Shown here: in pieces, positions 28,016 through 36,703 of the stretch
How the letters are laid out: every line of letters starts with the position of its first letter
Position numbering within the stretch: the first letter of the stretch is position 1
DNA from: Streptomyces sp. CC0208
Lineage (GTDB): Bacteria; Actinomycetota; Actinomycetes; Streptomycetales; Streptomycetaceae
Direction of reading: 5' to 3'
Length of the DNA stretch: 64,000 bases
Assembly (NCBI RefSeq): GCF_003443735.1
Contig: NZ_CP031969.1
Location: 1,798,001 to 1,862,000 of the forward strand
Notes under the pieces: generated by a model
What the model was told of the DNA's origin: nothing
The model's input: the letters and a program-made list of their open reading frames with translations, nothing else
Database searches by the model: none
Program-made: the position numbers and the translations under genes

Positions 28016-28693
28016 ATGGCCGCCCAGCGATCCAGCACCCCCGCTCTTCCCGTTCTCGGCGGAAAGAAGAGCAGCTACCGGGAGCGGGTCGCCGACGCCC
28101 TGCGGGCCGCGCTGATCGCGGGTGAACTCCTCCCGGGGCAGGTGTACTCGGCGCCCGCGCTCGCCGCCCGCTTCGGTGTGTCGGCCACGCCCGTGCGCGA
28201 GGCCATGCTCGACCTCGCCAAGGAGGGCTTGGTCGACACCGTCCCCAACAAGGGGTTCCGGGTCACCGCGGTCTCCGAGAAGCAGCTCGACGAGTACACC
28301 CACATCCGCTCGCTCATCGAGATCCCCACCGTGGTCGAGCTGGCCTCGACCGCCGACCCGGTCTCCCTGGAGGCGCTGCGACCGGCCGCCCGGGAGATCG
28401 TGCAGGCGGCGGTGTCAGGCGACCTGATCGCCTACGTCGAGGCCGACACCCGCTTCCACCTCGGCCTGCTCGCCCTCGCGGGCAACTCCCACCTGGTCGA
28501 GGTGGTCGGCGACCTGCGCAAGCGGTCGCGTCTCTACGGCCTCACCCCGCTGGTGAAGTCCGGCCGCCTGCTGGCCTCCGCCGAGGAGCACCTCGAACTC
28601 CTCGACGCGCTGATCGCCCGCGACGAGCGGGCGGTCCACGCGGTCATGACCCGGCACATCGGGCACGTCCGGGGGTTGTGGGCGGCCAAGTAG
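28016..28693 (+). CDS. GntR (FadR/FCD)-family transcriptional regulator
   Basis: 225 residues. N-terminal winged helix (about 20-85): YRERVADALRAALIAGELLPGQVYSAPALAARFGVSATPVREAMLDLAKEGLV, then a C-terminal FCD helical ligand domain (about 90-220) with the usual Asp/His metal-binding stretch in VEADTRFHLGLLALAGN and HLELLDAL. The ATG at 28016 has TAGGAG at 28001-28006 with suitable spacing; the in-frame ATG at 28007 would have none. Likely regulator of the hydroxyproline operon it closes. Confidence 0.9.
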   Translation: MAAQRSSTPALPVLGGKKSSYRERVADALRAALIAGELLPGQVYSAPALAARFGVSATPVREAMLDLAKEGLVDTVPNKGFRVTAVSEKQLDEYTHIRSLIEIPTVVELASTADPVSLEALRPAAREIVQAAVSGDLIAYVEADTRFHLGLLALAGNSHLVEVVGDLRKRSRLYGLTPLVKSGRLLASAEEHLELLDALIARDERAVHAVMTRHIGHVRGLWAAK

Positions 28694-28717
28694 GCGAGGG
28701 CGCGATCTGACGTTTTG

Positions 28718-30205
28718 TCAGGACTTTGCGCACTCCTGCCCGTTGAGGGAGAAGTCGTAGGCAGGGGCGTTCTTGCCCTGCCAGGAGGCGAGGAAGCCGA
28801 GGGAGAGCGAACCGTCCGCGGCGACCGACTTGTTGTAGGCCTCGGCGGTCGCGGTGACCTTCGAGCCGCTCTGGGTGAAGTTCGCGTCCCACATCTGCGT
28901 CACCTTCTGGCCGTCCTTGAAGGACCAGGTGATCCGCCAGTCGTCGAGCGCCTCGGCGGTGGTGACGGTGACCTCGGCCTGGAAGCCGTCGGGCCACTGG
29001 TTGACGAGGGCGTACTCGAAGCGGCAGGCCGGTGCGGCGCTCTCGCCGGGCTCCGGTTCCTCGGCGCCGGCGGAGGAGGTGCCCTGGGGTTCCGGGTCGG
29101 AGTTCGTCGCACCCGTGGACTCCGACGGGTTCCCCGTGGGCGTCCCGAAGGTCTGCGCCGAGCCGGGCGCCCGCGAGGTGACGGCGGGGACGGAGGAGGT
29201 GAGGACGGAGGAGGTGGGGTTGGCCACCGGCTGGCCCTCGGCGGTGGTGCCGGGCCCCGCGGCGCCGTTCTTCATGTCGTCGCCCGGCATCATCGAGACC
29301 GCGAGGGCGAGCAGGGAGACGAGGACAGCGGCGACGAGCAGCCCGTTGCGCGCCACCTTCGCCTTGTGTGCGCCGGGGTTGGGGGGCCCGCTCTCCAGGG
29401 CGTGCGGGCGCCCGGCACCGAGACGCACCTCGGCGGCCCGGCGGCGGCGCTCCAGATAGGCGAGCCCGCCCCAGCCGATCACCCCGCCGGCGAGGGCCGC
29501 GGGCAGCCCGCCGCCGTGCAGTCGAAGACAGGCTGCGGCCTCCGCGCACTGCTGGCATCGCGCGAGATGGCGGGAGAGGTCGGCCGGTGCCTCGCCGGAG
29601 GCGGAGCGGGTGACGGCGTCCAGCAGCCGTGCGTAACTGCGGCAGTGCGTGTCCATCGGCATGTCGAGGTGGTTGCGGTGGCTGCGGTCCCGGAACAGGA
29701 CGCGGACCTGGGCGAGTTCTTCGCCCACGGTGGCCGGGTCGAGGCCGAGCCGACGGGCCACCACGGGCAGCGGCAGCGCCTCCACCTCGGCCAGCCACAG
29801 CAGTTCGGCGTCCGCCGCCTGCAGATCGCGCAGTCCGCGCAGGGCGATGGGGCGCTGCAGCGGTGGCCCGGTGTAGCGGGTGGCCTTGTCGGAGTTGAGC
29901 CACAGCCGCAGATCGGGGTCGAGGCGGTGGCCGAGGCCCTGCGTCTCCCAGTCCGCCGCGATGGTGCGAACGGCGGTGAGCAGCAGGGGTATCCGGGGCA
30001 GCCGGGCCGGACGGCGGCCGGCACCGCGGACGGCGGCATCCGCCTCCCGGGCCTCACGCGTGCCGAGGGAGAACGCCTCCGTGGCCAGTTCGGTGGCGGC
30101 GGTGGAGCCGGCCGTGCACAGATCGGCGTACGACAGCACGGCATCCCAGCACTCGGAGAACAGCGCGGCCTCGGCGGCGTCCTGGGGGGTCGGCAGGTCG
30201 GGCAT
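28718..30205 (-). CDS. Single-chain sigma-like - zinc finger - transmembrane - CBM2 protein
   Basis: 495 residues with an unusual order of parts. Residues about 1-180 look like a degenerate ECF sigma factor; a region-4-like HTH lies about 121-172 (ALRGLRDLQAADAELLWLAE ... VVARRLGLDPATVGEELAQV). Residues 188-220 fit an anti-sigma zinc finger (C188, H213, C217, C220). A hydrophobic segment at about 288-306 is followed by a Pro/Ser/Thr-rich linker. Residues 394-492 form a CBM2-type cellulose-binding module with the classical end-to-end cysteines C394 and C492 and the aromatic residues W404 (NQWPDGF), W439 and W475. A second hydrophobic stretch (about 232-250) makes topology uncertain; if only the 288-306 segment spans the membrane, the CBM faces outside. 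The ATG at 30205 has GGAG upstream. Confidence 0.85.
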   Translation of the reverse strand: MPDLPTPQDAAEAALFSECWDAVLSYADLCTAGSTAATELATEAFSLGTREAREADAAVRGAGRRPARLPRIPLLLTAVRTIAADWETQGLGHRLDPDLRLWLNSDKATRYTGPPLQRPIALRGLRDLQAADAELLWLAEVEALPLPVVARRLGLDPATVGEELAQVRVLFRDRSHRNHLDMPMDTHCRSYARLLDAVTRSASGEAPADLSRHLARCQQCAEAAACLRLHGGGLPAALAGGVIGWGGLAYLERRRRAAEVRLGAGRPHALESGPPNPGAHKAKVARNGLLVAAVLVSLLALAVSMMPGDDMKNGAAGPGTTAEGQPVANPTSSVLTSSVPAVTSRAPGSAQTFGTPTGNPSESTGATNSDPEPQGTSSAGAEEPEPGESAAPACRFEYALVNQWPDGFQAEVTVTTAEALDDWRITWSFKDGQKVTQMWDANFTQSGSKVTATAEAYNKSVAADGSLSLGFLASWQGKNAPAYDFSLNGQECAKS

Positions 30206-30777
30206 GGGTCTCCTGCATCCAAAGCGAGGTCAACTCGCCATACTGGCAAAGGAGTTGCGGGGAACCTCGCGGCAGGACAGGAGCCTTTCACGTCTCCCAC
30301 ACAACTGACAAGCAGGCTATTCAAATCGGTTACCGAGGGTTCGGTCCACTCCCCCACGGCATATTGCTGCGCGGAGTCACGTCCTTGTGTACGGACCGGA
30401 AGCGGGAACGTATCAATCCCGCCACACAGGAACCAGCCGTAACGCGGAATCAGTCCCGCTGTCGGTGCCCGGACATGGCGGGCCACTCACACTGCCGGGG
30501 GTGGTGAACGCGCGCGACGGAAGACGCCTCGGAGCCGGACGGGGGGGTCGGCGCCGCTCGTTCGGCGGCAGAAACCGGTCACGGCCGAGGCCCACCCTCG
30601 CGCGGGGGGCGGACCTCGGCCTTGGCCTGTTCCGAAGGGTCGAAACGGTTCCGAAGAGTCGAACGGATCCGAAGGGTCGGACCCGAGTCGGCGCCGAAGC
30701 CGTCAGGCTTGAACCGGCGCCGTCAGGCTTGAACCGGCGCCGAAGCCGTTCTCAGACCCAGGCCGGTTCCGGAGCCG
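30206..30777. other. Long non-coding region upstream of the sigma-CBM2 gene
   Basis: 572 bp without a supported gene. It holds a palindrome TCGGTTACCGA at 30326-30336 within the likely promoter of the sigma-CBM2 gene (which reads leftward) and a cluster of short repeats at its right end. An open frame on the plus strand across this stretch is Arg/Gly-rich with no start signal and looks like a GC shadow. Confidence 0.5.
30630..30740. repeat. Two families of short tandem repeats
   Basis: Three degenerate copies of a TTCCGAAGGGTCGAAACGG-like unit at 30630-30648, 30649-30666 and 30667-30684 are followed by two perfect copies of a 20-bp unit, CGTCAGGCTTGAACCGGCGC (30701-30720, 30721-30740). A further GAAGCCGT fragment flanks each side. 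They lie just after the stop of the radical SAM gene, which reads leftward. Confidence 0.7.
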
Positions 30778-32109
30778 TCAGACCTCGGCCGCCTCGGCCG
30801 GTTCCGGGGCCTCCGGAAGGCTGTCCATGAAGGAGCTCACCGAGAACACGGCGCGACCGGGTCCGGGCGGGCCGTAGCCGGGAGGCGAGGAGAGCCCGAA
30901 GTCGTCCATGGTCTGGCGGTAGGCCTGGAGCAGCCGGATGTGGTACTCCAGCGGCGCGCCCTGCGGGTTGGCCTTGCCGAGCGGAGTCGTCGGCTCGGGG
31001 CACCAGGTGGTGAAGCGGGGCGTGATGCCGTGCGACATGAAGAACCGCAGGCCCTCGGTGGTGGAGGCGATGGCCTCGTCGACCGTCTTGAAGCCGAAGG
31101 GCTCCGCCATCTCGACGCCCGCGACGAAGTTGGGGATGACATTGCGCGCCCCGAACACCTCCGCCGAGTCCAGGATGCGCTTGTGCCACACGTCCCGGCC
31201 GACGTACCGCTCCTTGCCCGGGCAGTACATCTTGAAGAGGTACTCGTCCCACACCTCGTAGTTGGGGTGGTAGATCTGCACGCCGTAGTCCTTGAACCGC
31301 TGCACGTCGTCCCGCGGCAGCGCCTGGGCCACGACCTTGCCGATCCACCGGCCCGGGAAGCGCTCCTCGATGGCCTTGGCGTAGTGGCCGTAGAAGTCGG
31401 CCTCGTCGCGCCCCGAGACGGTCTTGGTGATCGCGCCGCCGGTGAGCGTGTAGGCGGTGGACACCTTCGCGGTGTCGTACCGGTCGATGATCTCCAGGGC
31501 TTCGAGGACCTCCTCGACGTCCTTGACCCCGGTGTACGGCCGCCCGGCCGCCTTGTGCTGGCGCCAGTTGTGGTTGATGTCGCAGTACTGGCACTCCTCC
31601 TTGGCGCCGAAGTACTGGCAGACCCGGAAGACGGTCAGGTAGATCAGGTAGCCCCACTGGATGGTCGGGGCGACCTCCATGACGGACTTCCCGCTGGAGA
31701 GCTTGTGCCGGTAGTACTCCGGCATCGGCGGCACACCCACGTCGGCGATCCGCTTCCCGTCGAGGTAGAGGCCGAGCAGCCCTTCCTCGTCGGCGGCCAC
31801 GCGGTACGGCGAGGACGGATTGACCCGCACCGACACCACGGTCCGCCTGAGGTCGTACGGCCCGCCGGTGAGGATGATCTCCTCCGGCGGCCGGCGCAGC
31901 GCGGCCTCGCCCAGCTCCGGCAGGGTGCCGTGGTCGAAGGAGAAGATGAAGTACGACTTCGGCTTCACCTCACCGGACTCGTTGTCGCTGAGGGCTGACG
32001 GGTCGAAGGCCACGCCACCTCGCAGCAGGTCCTCCTTGAAGACGGCTTCCCGCGGAACCTGCGGAAACCGCTCCATCAGATCTTCGACCAGCGCGGTACG
32101 GCTGCCCAT
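30778..32109 (-). CDS. Radical SAM protein with atypical CX8CX2C cluster motif
   Basis: 443 residues. The iron-sulfur site reads C164-x8-C173-x2-C176 (VCQYFGAKEECQYCDINHN), longer than the usual CX3CX2C. The rest has the partial TIM-barrel feel of radical SAM enzymes (TLTGGAITKT, QIYHPNYEVWDEYLF, VIPNFVAGVEMAEPFGF). The N-terminal 150 residues form a separate module (EDLMERFPQVPREAVFKEDLLRGG ... SYFIFSFDHG). The ATG at 32109 has GGAGGAG upstream; a longer upstream frame lacks such a site. Substrate unknown. The flavin-binding gene 58 bp upstream is on the same strand. Confidence 0.8.
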   Translation of the reverse strand: MGSRTALVEDLMERFPQVPREAVFKEDLLRGGVAFDPSALSDNESGEVKPKSYFIFSFDHGTLPELGEAALRRPPEEIILTGGPYDLRRTVVSVRVNPSSPYRVAADEEGLLGLYLDGKRIADVGVPPMPEYYRHKLSSGKSVMEVAPTIQWGYLIYLTVFRVCQYFGAKEECQYCDINHNWRQHKAAGRPYTGVKDVEEVLEALEIIDRYDTAKVSTAYTLTGGAITKTVSGRDEADFYGHYAKAIEERFPGRWIGKVVAQALPRDDVQRFKDYGVQIYHPNYEVWDEYLFKMYCPGKERYVGRDVWHKRILDSAEVFGARNVIPNFVAGVEMAEPFGFKTVDEAIASTTEGLRFFMSHGITPRFTTWCPEPTTPLGKANPQGAPLEYHIRLLQAYRQTMDDFGLSSPPGYGPPGPGRAVFSVSSFMDSLPEAPEPAEAAEV

Positions 32110-32167
32110 CCCGTATCTCCTCCCGGATCGGACGTACGACTCCTCACGGTATGCCCTCGCTCGGACA

Positions 32168-32830
32168 TCAGCCGTGCCGGGTCCCCTCACGGCGTGCGAT
32201 ATGGGGCGGTACGGGGGTTTCCAGAGGCAGTGACGGGTCCGGAACGGGCGTGCCCCACGCCGAGGTGAGCGGAAGCACACCGGCCCACAGCCCCAGCTCG
32301 GCGTCGGGCCCGTCGCCGTCGTCGGGGGCGCCCGTACGGATCTTGACGGAGGCCTCGTCGAGGCGGAGGGCGAGCAGAGTGGTGGCCGCGAGCTCCTTCC
32401 GGCTGGGCTGCCGGGCGTACGTCCACTGTCCGGGCGTCGCGTGTTCGGTCAGCAGGCGCAGGCCGGCCAGCTTCTCCTGCGGGTCGGTCACCTTGCGGGC
32501 CTCGCCGTGGATCATGGCGCTGCGGTAGTTGACGCCGTGTTCGAAGACGGACCGCGCGAGGACCAGCCCGTCGACGTGCGTGACGGTGACACAGACCGGC
32601 GTACCGCCCGCGAGGCTGCGGCTGGCGACCGAGCCGTGCAGGTAGAGCTGCCGCTCGTCGCGCCCGTACACCGTGGGCACGACCAGCGGCCGCCCCTCGA
32701 CCACGACCCCGAGATGACAGACGAACCCCGCGTCGAGGATCGCCTCCAGGTCGGCCCGGTCCAGGCTGCCCTGCTCGCGCAGGCGCCGGTGGCGGGTGAG
32801 GTCGGTCTCGGGAAGCTGCTCAGAAGCCAC
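32168..32830 (-). CDS. Flavin-nucleotide-binding (pyridoxamine 5'-phosphate oxidase-like) protein
   Basis: About 220 residues of the FMN-binding split-barrel type: RHRRLREQGSLDRADLEAILDAGFVCHLGVVVEGRPLVVPTVYGR, then GSVASRSLAGG and ARKVTDPQEK. These typically bind FMN or F420 and act as small oxidoreductases. The start is uncertain: the GTG at 32830 gives the best match to the family length, while the ATG at 32875 would add 15 residues. No strong ribosome binding site marks either. Confidence 0.8.
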   Translation of the reverse strand: MASEQLPETDLTRHRRLREQGSLDRADLEAILDAGFVCHLGVVVEGRPLVVPTVYGRDERQLYLHGSVASRSLAGGTPVCVTVTHVDGLVLARSVFEHGVNYRSAMIHGEARKVTDPQEKLAGLRLLTEHATPGQWTYARQPSRKELAATTLLALRLDEASVKIRTGAPDDGDGPDAELGLWAGVLPLTSAWGTPVPDPSLPLETPVPPHIARREGTRHG

Positions 32831-32920
32831 GAACCAGGACGCTACTGATTCAGCGATTCCATGGCCAGTCTCCAACCCAGTTGGACCTTGAAGCAGCCGT
32901 AGAACAACGAAATCCGTAGC

Positions 32921-33928
32921 TCAGGCCGTTCGCTCCAGCTCGGCGAAGTCCACCGGACACGCGAGCCCGGCCCCGGACACCACCCGCTCCGCCTCGGCGG
33001 CGACCGCCAGCCCCAGTCGGGCCAGCTCGTTGCCCTGTGAGCCCGCGAGGTGCGGGGTGACGAAGGCACCCGGAAGGTCGTGGAGGGGGGAGTCGGCGGG
33101 CAGCGGCTCCGGGTCGGTGACGTCGAGGATCGCGGACAGGCGGCCGGTGCGCAGCTCGTCCACGAGGGCGTCCGTGTCGACCAGGCTCCCCCGCGCGGTG
33201 TTGATCAGGACCCCTCCGTCCGGCATCAGGGCCAGTTCGCGGCGGCCGATCAGGTGCCGGGTCTCAGGGGTCTCCGGGGCGTGGACGGTCACGATGTCCG
33301 AGGTGCGCAGCAGGTCGTCCAGCCCCACCAGGGGGACGCCCAGCCCCGCGGCCCCCGCCTCGTCGACGTACGGGTCGCTCAGGCTCACCGCGAGGTCGAA
33401 CGGCCGCAGCAGCTCGATCACCTTCCGCCCGATCCGGGACGCCCCGATCACCCCGACCCGCCGCCCGTGGTTGCCGATGCCGGGCACGACGCCCCAGCCG
33501 GGAGAGACCCGCTCGGCGCGCAGTCGCTCGCGGCGCACGAAGACGTCCTTGCCGGCGAGCAGGATCATGGCGAGCGTGTACTCGGCGACGGGCACCGCGT
33601 TGGCCTCGGCCGCCGAGGACACGGCGATCCCGCGCCGCCAGATCTCGGGGCCGGCGAAGCCCTTGACCGAGCCGGCCGAGTGCAGGACGGCCCGGAGTTT
33701 CGGGGCCGCGTCGAGGACGGCCGTGTCCAGACGGGGGCAGCCCCAGCCGGTCACGAGGATCTCGGTGCGGGCCAGGACGTCCGCGAAGGCCGGGTCGGTG
33801 AGATCCTCGGCCACCAGAGCGGGATCGATGTCCACCCACTCCCGCAGTCGCGCCAGCACCTCGGGCGGGAAGAGGAGCGGCACGTTCTCGGCGGTCATGG
33901 CGAACAACGCCTGAGGTCGCTCGGACAA
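32921..33928 (-). CDS. D-2-hydroxyacid dehydrogenase (NAD-dependent)
   Basis: 335 residues with the two-domain D-isomer hydroxyacid dehydrogenase fold. The NAD loop GVIGASRIGRKV and the catalytic Arg (NTARGSLVD), Glu (TDPEPLPADSPL) and His (TPHLAGS) are present. It is divergent from the alditol oxidase gene across a 120-bp gap with a LacI-type palindrome. AldO can oxidise glycerol to glycerate, which a hydroxyacid dehydrogenase could take further; this pairing is an inference from context. Confidence 0.87.
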   Translation of the reverse strand: MSERPQALFAMTAENVPLLFPPEVLARLREWVDIDPALVAEDLTDPAFADVLARTEILVTGWGCPRLDTAVLDAAPKLRAVLHSAGSVKGFAGPEIWRRGIAVSSAAEANAVPVAEYTLAMILLAGKDVFVRRERLRAERVSPGWGVVPGIGNHGRRVGVIGASRIGRKVIELLRPFDLAVSLSDPYVDEAGAAGLGVPLVGLDDLLRTSDIVTVHAPETPETRHLIGRRELALMPDGGVLINTARGSLVDTDALVDELRTGRLSAILDVTDPEPLPADSPLHDLPGAFVTPHLAGSQGNELARLGLAVAAEAERVVSGAGLACPVDFAELERTA

Positions 33929-33971
33929 GGTGGGAGTCCTCCATACCTGCGGAAAAGCATACGAAACGGTT

Positions 33972-33989
33972 GTAGAAAACGCTCTCTAC
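33972..33989. promoter_or_regulatory. LacI-type operator between hydroxyacid dehydrogenase and aldO
   Basis: GTAGAAAACGCTCTCTAC is an imperfect palindrome around a central CG, the form usual for LacI-family sites. It lies in the 120-bp divergent gap and is followed by the aldO ribosome binding site (CAGGAGG, about 34032). No LacI gene is in this window. Confidence 0.6.
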
Positions 33990-33994
33990 GGTAG

Positions 33995-35302
<1,308 letters not shown>

Positions 35303-35303
35303 C

Positions 35304-35336
35304 TTTATAAAACCCCTTTCCTAACCCCTTGTACAA
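35304..35336. promoter_or_regulatory. AT-rich palindromes upstream of the ROK regulator
   Basis: TTTATAAA (35304-35311) and TTGTACAA (35329-35336), 17 bp apart, lie in the 113-bp gap before the ROK gene. Such AT-rich words stand out in this GC-rich sequence and may be the regulator's own operator or its promoter. Confidence 0.45.
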
Positions 35337-35415
35337 AGTCCCTCGCAGCCCATAGCCTTGCGCCGCGCCGGTGCCACTGTCGTCCCGGCATGAGCGAAGG
35401 GATGGGGCAGGCCCG

Positions 35416-36648
35416 GTGAAGCGCACATCACGCGACATCCGCACCGCGAACCGCTACGAGGTGTTGCGCCAGATCATCGCCGAGTCGCCCACCTCCCGGC
35501 AGGAGCTGGCGGCGGCCACCGGGCTGAGCCTGGCCACCGTCGCCACGCTCGTGGGCGAGCTGCTCGACCTCCGGATGATCACGGAGGTCGGGTTCGAGGA
35601 GTCGGCCGGCGGGCGTCCGAGGGGCCTCGTGGCCGTCAACGCGTCGGGGGGCGCGTTGATCGGCGTGGACATCGCGGAGACCTACGTCCACGTCGAGCTG
35701 TTCGACCTCGCGCTGAACGTCCTGGCGCGTGCCGAGGAGGACATGCGCCCGGGCGAGAGCCTCCCCGAGCAGGTGGTCGGCCATGTCGCCGCCGCCGTCG
35801 GTTCGGTGGTGACGCAGGCCGGGATCGAGGGCGCCCGGGTGCTGGGCGTGGGCGTGAGCGTGCCGGGGCAGGTGGACCGCGCGACCGGCATCTCGGAGTA
35901 CGCGCCCAACTGGGACTGGCACGACGTGCCGCTGCTCGACCTGCTCTCCGAGTACATCGCCTACCCGCTCTACCTGGACAACCCGCTGCGTGCCGTCGCC
36001 GTGGCCGAACTGTGGTTCGGGGCGGCGCGCGGGAGCGGGAACGCCGTGGTGGTCACCCTCGGGACCGGCGTGGGCGCCGGGCTCGTCCTGGGCGGCGCTC
36101 TGCACCGGGGCGTGTCCAACAGCGCCGGCGAGTGGGGCCACAACACGATCGTCCTGGACGGACGCCTGTGCCGCTGCGGCAACCACGGCTGTGTGGAGAC
36201 GTACGTGGGCGCGCCCGGGATCATGCTGAACCTGCGGGAGCTGAGCCCCGACAGCGAGCTGCTGCACCCGGGCGACCAGACGGCGACGGTCGCCGCACTG
36301 GCGCGGGGGATGCGCACCGGGGACCCGGTGGCGATCGAGGTCGTCCGGCACACCGCCCGTTATCTGGGCGCCTCCATCGCGCATCTGGTCAACCTGTTCA
36401 ACCCCGAGGTGGTCGTGCTCAGCAGCTGGGTCGCGGCCGCCCTCGGCGAGCCCCTGGTCGCGGAGGTGCGCGAGGCCGTCGCCCGGCACGCGCTGCCCCG
36501 GCCGATGGCCGCCACCGAGATCGTCCTCTCCCCGATCCCGACGGATCCGGCGTGCCTGGGCGCGGCGACGTTCGCGCTCGAAGGGGCGCTCCAGTCGGTC
36601 GGGCAGAGGTCCGCGAAACGCACCACCCCGGCACGCACGAAGGCGTAG
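35416..36648 (+). CDS. ROK-family transcriptional repressor
   Basis: 410 residues. N-terminal winged helix (about 15-65: NRYEVLRQIIAESPTSRQELAAATGLSLATVATLVGELLDLRMI) followed by a ROK sugar-kinase-like domain with VVVTLGTGVGAGLVLGG and the zinc motif LCRCGNHGCVETY. Such proteins repress sugar utilisation genes until sugar binds. GTG start at 35416 with GGGGCAGG upstream. It precedes the GH30 galactanase and sugar importer, its likely targets. Only 55 bp separate it from the galactanase. Confidence 0.92.
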   Translation: MKRTSRDIRTANRYEVLRQIIAESPTSRQELAAATGLSLATVATLVGELLDLRMITEVGFEESAGGRPRGLVAVNASGGALIGVDIAETYVHVELFDLALNVLARAEEDMRPGESLPEQVVGHVAAAVGSVVTQAGIEGARVLGVGVSVPGQVDRATGISEYAPNWDWHDVPLLDLLSEYIAYPLYLDNPLRAVAVAELWFGAARGSGNAVVVTLGTGVGAGLVLGGALHRGVSNSAGEWGHNTIVLDGRLCRCGNHGCVETYVGAPGIMLNLRELSPDSELLHPGDQTATVAALARGMRTGDPVAIEVVRHTARYLGASIAHLVNLFNPEVVVLSSWVAAALGEPLVAEVREAVARHALPRPMAATEIVLSPIPTDPACLGAATFALEGALQSVGQRSAKRTTPARTKA

Positions 36649-36703
36649 GAACCCCGGCCAGGAGCCGTACCGCACCACCTTCACGACGACGGAAGGGATG
36701 CAC

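Noticed and set aside
30387..30830. Plus-strand open frame of 147 codons across the long gap
   Set aside because: Arg/Gly/Pro-rich translation, no ribosome binding site, runs over the repeats and into the radical SAM gene's 3' end.
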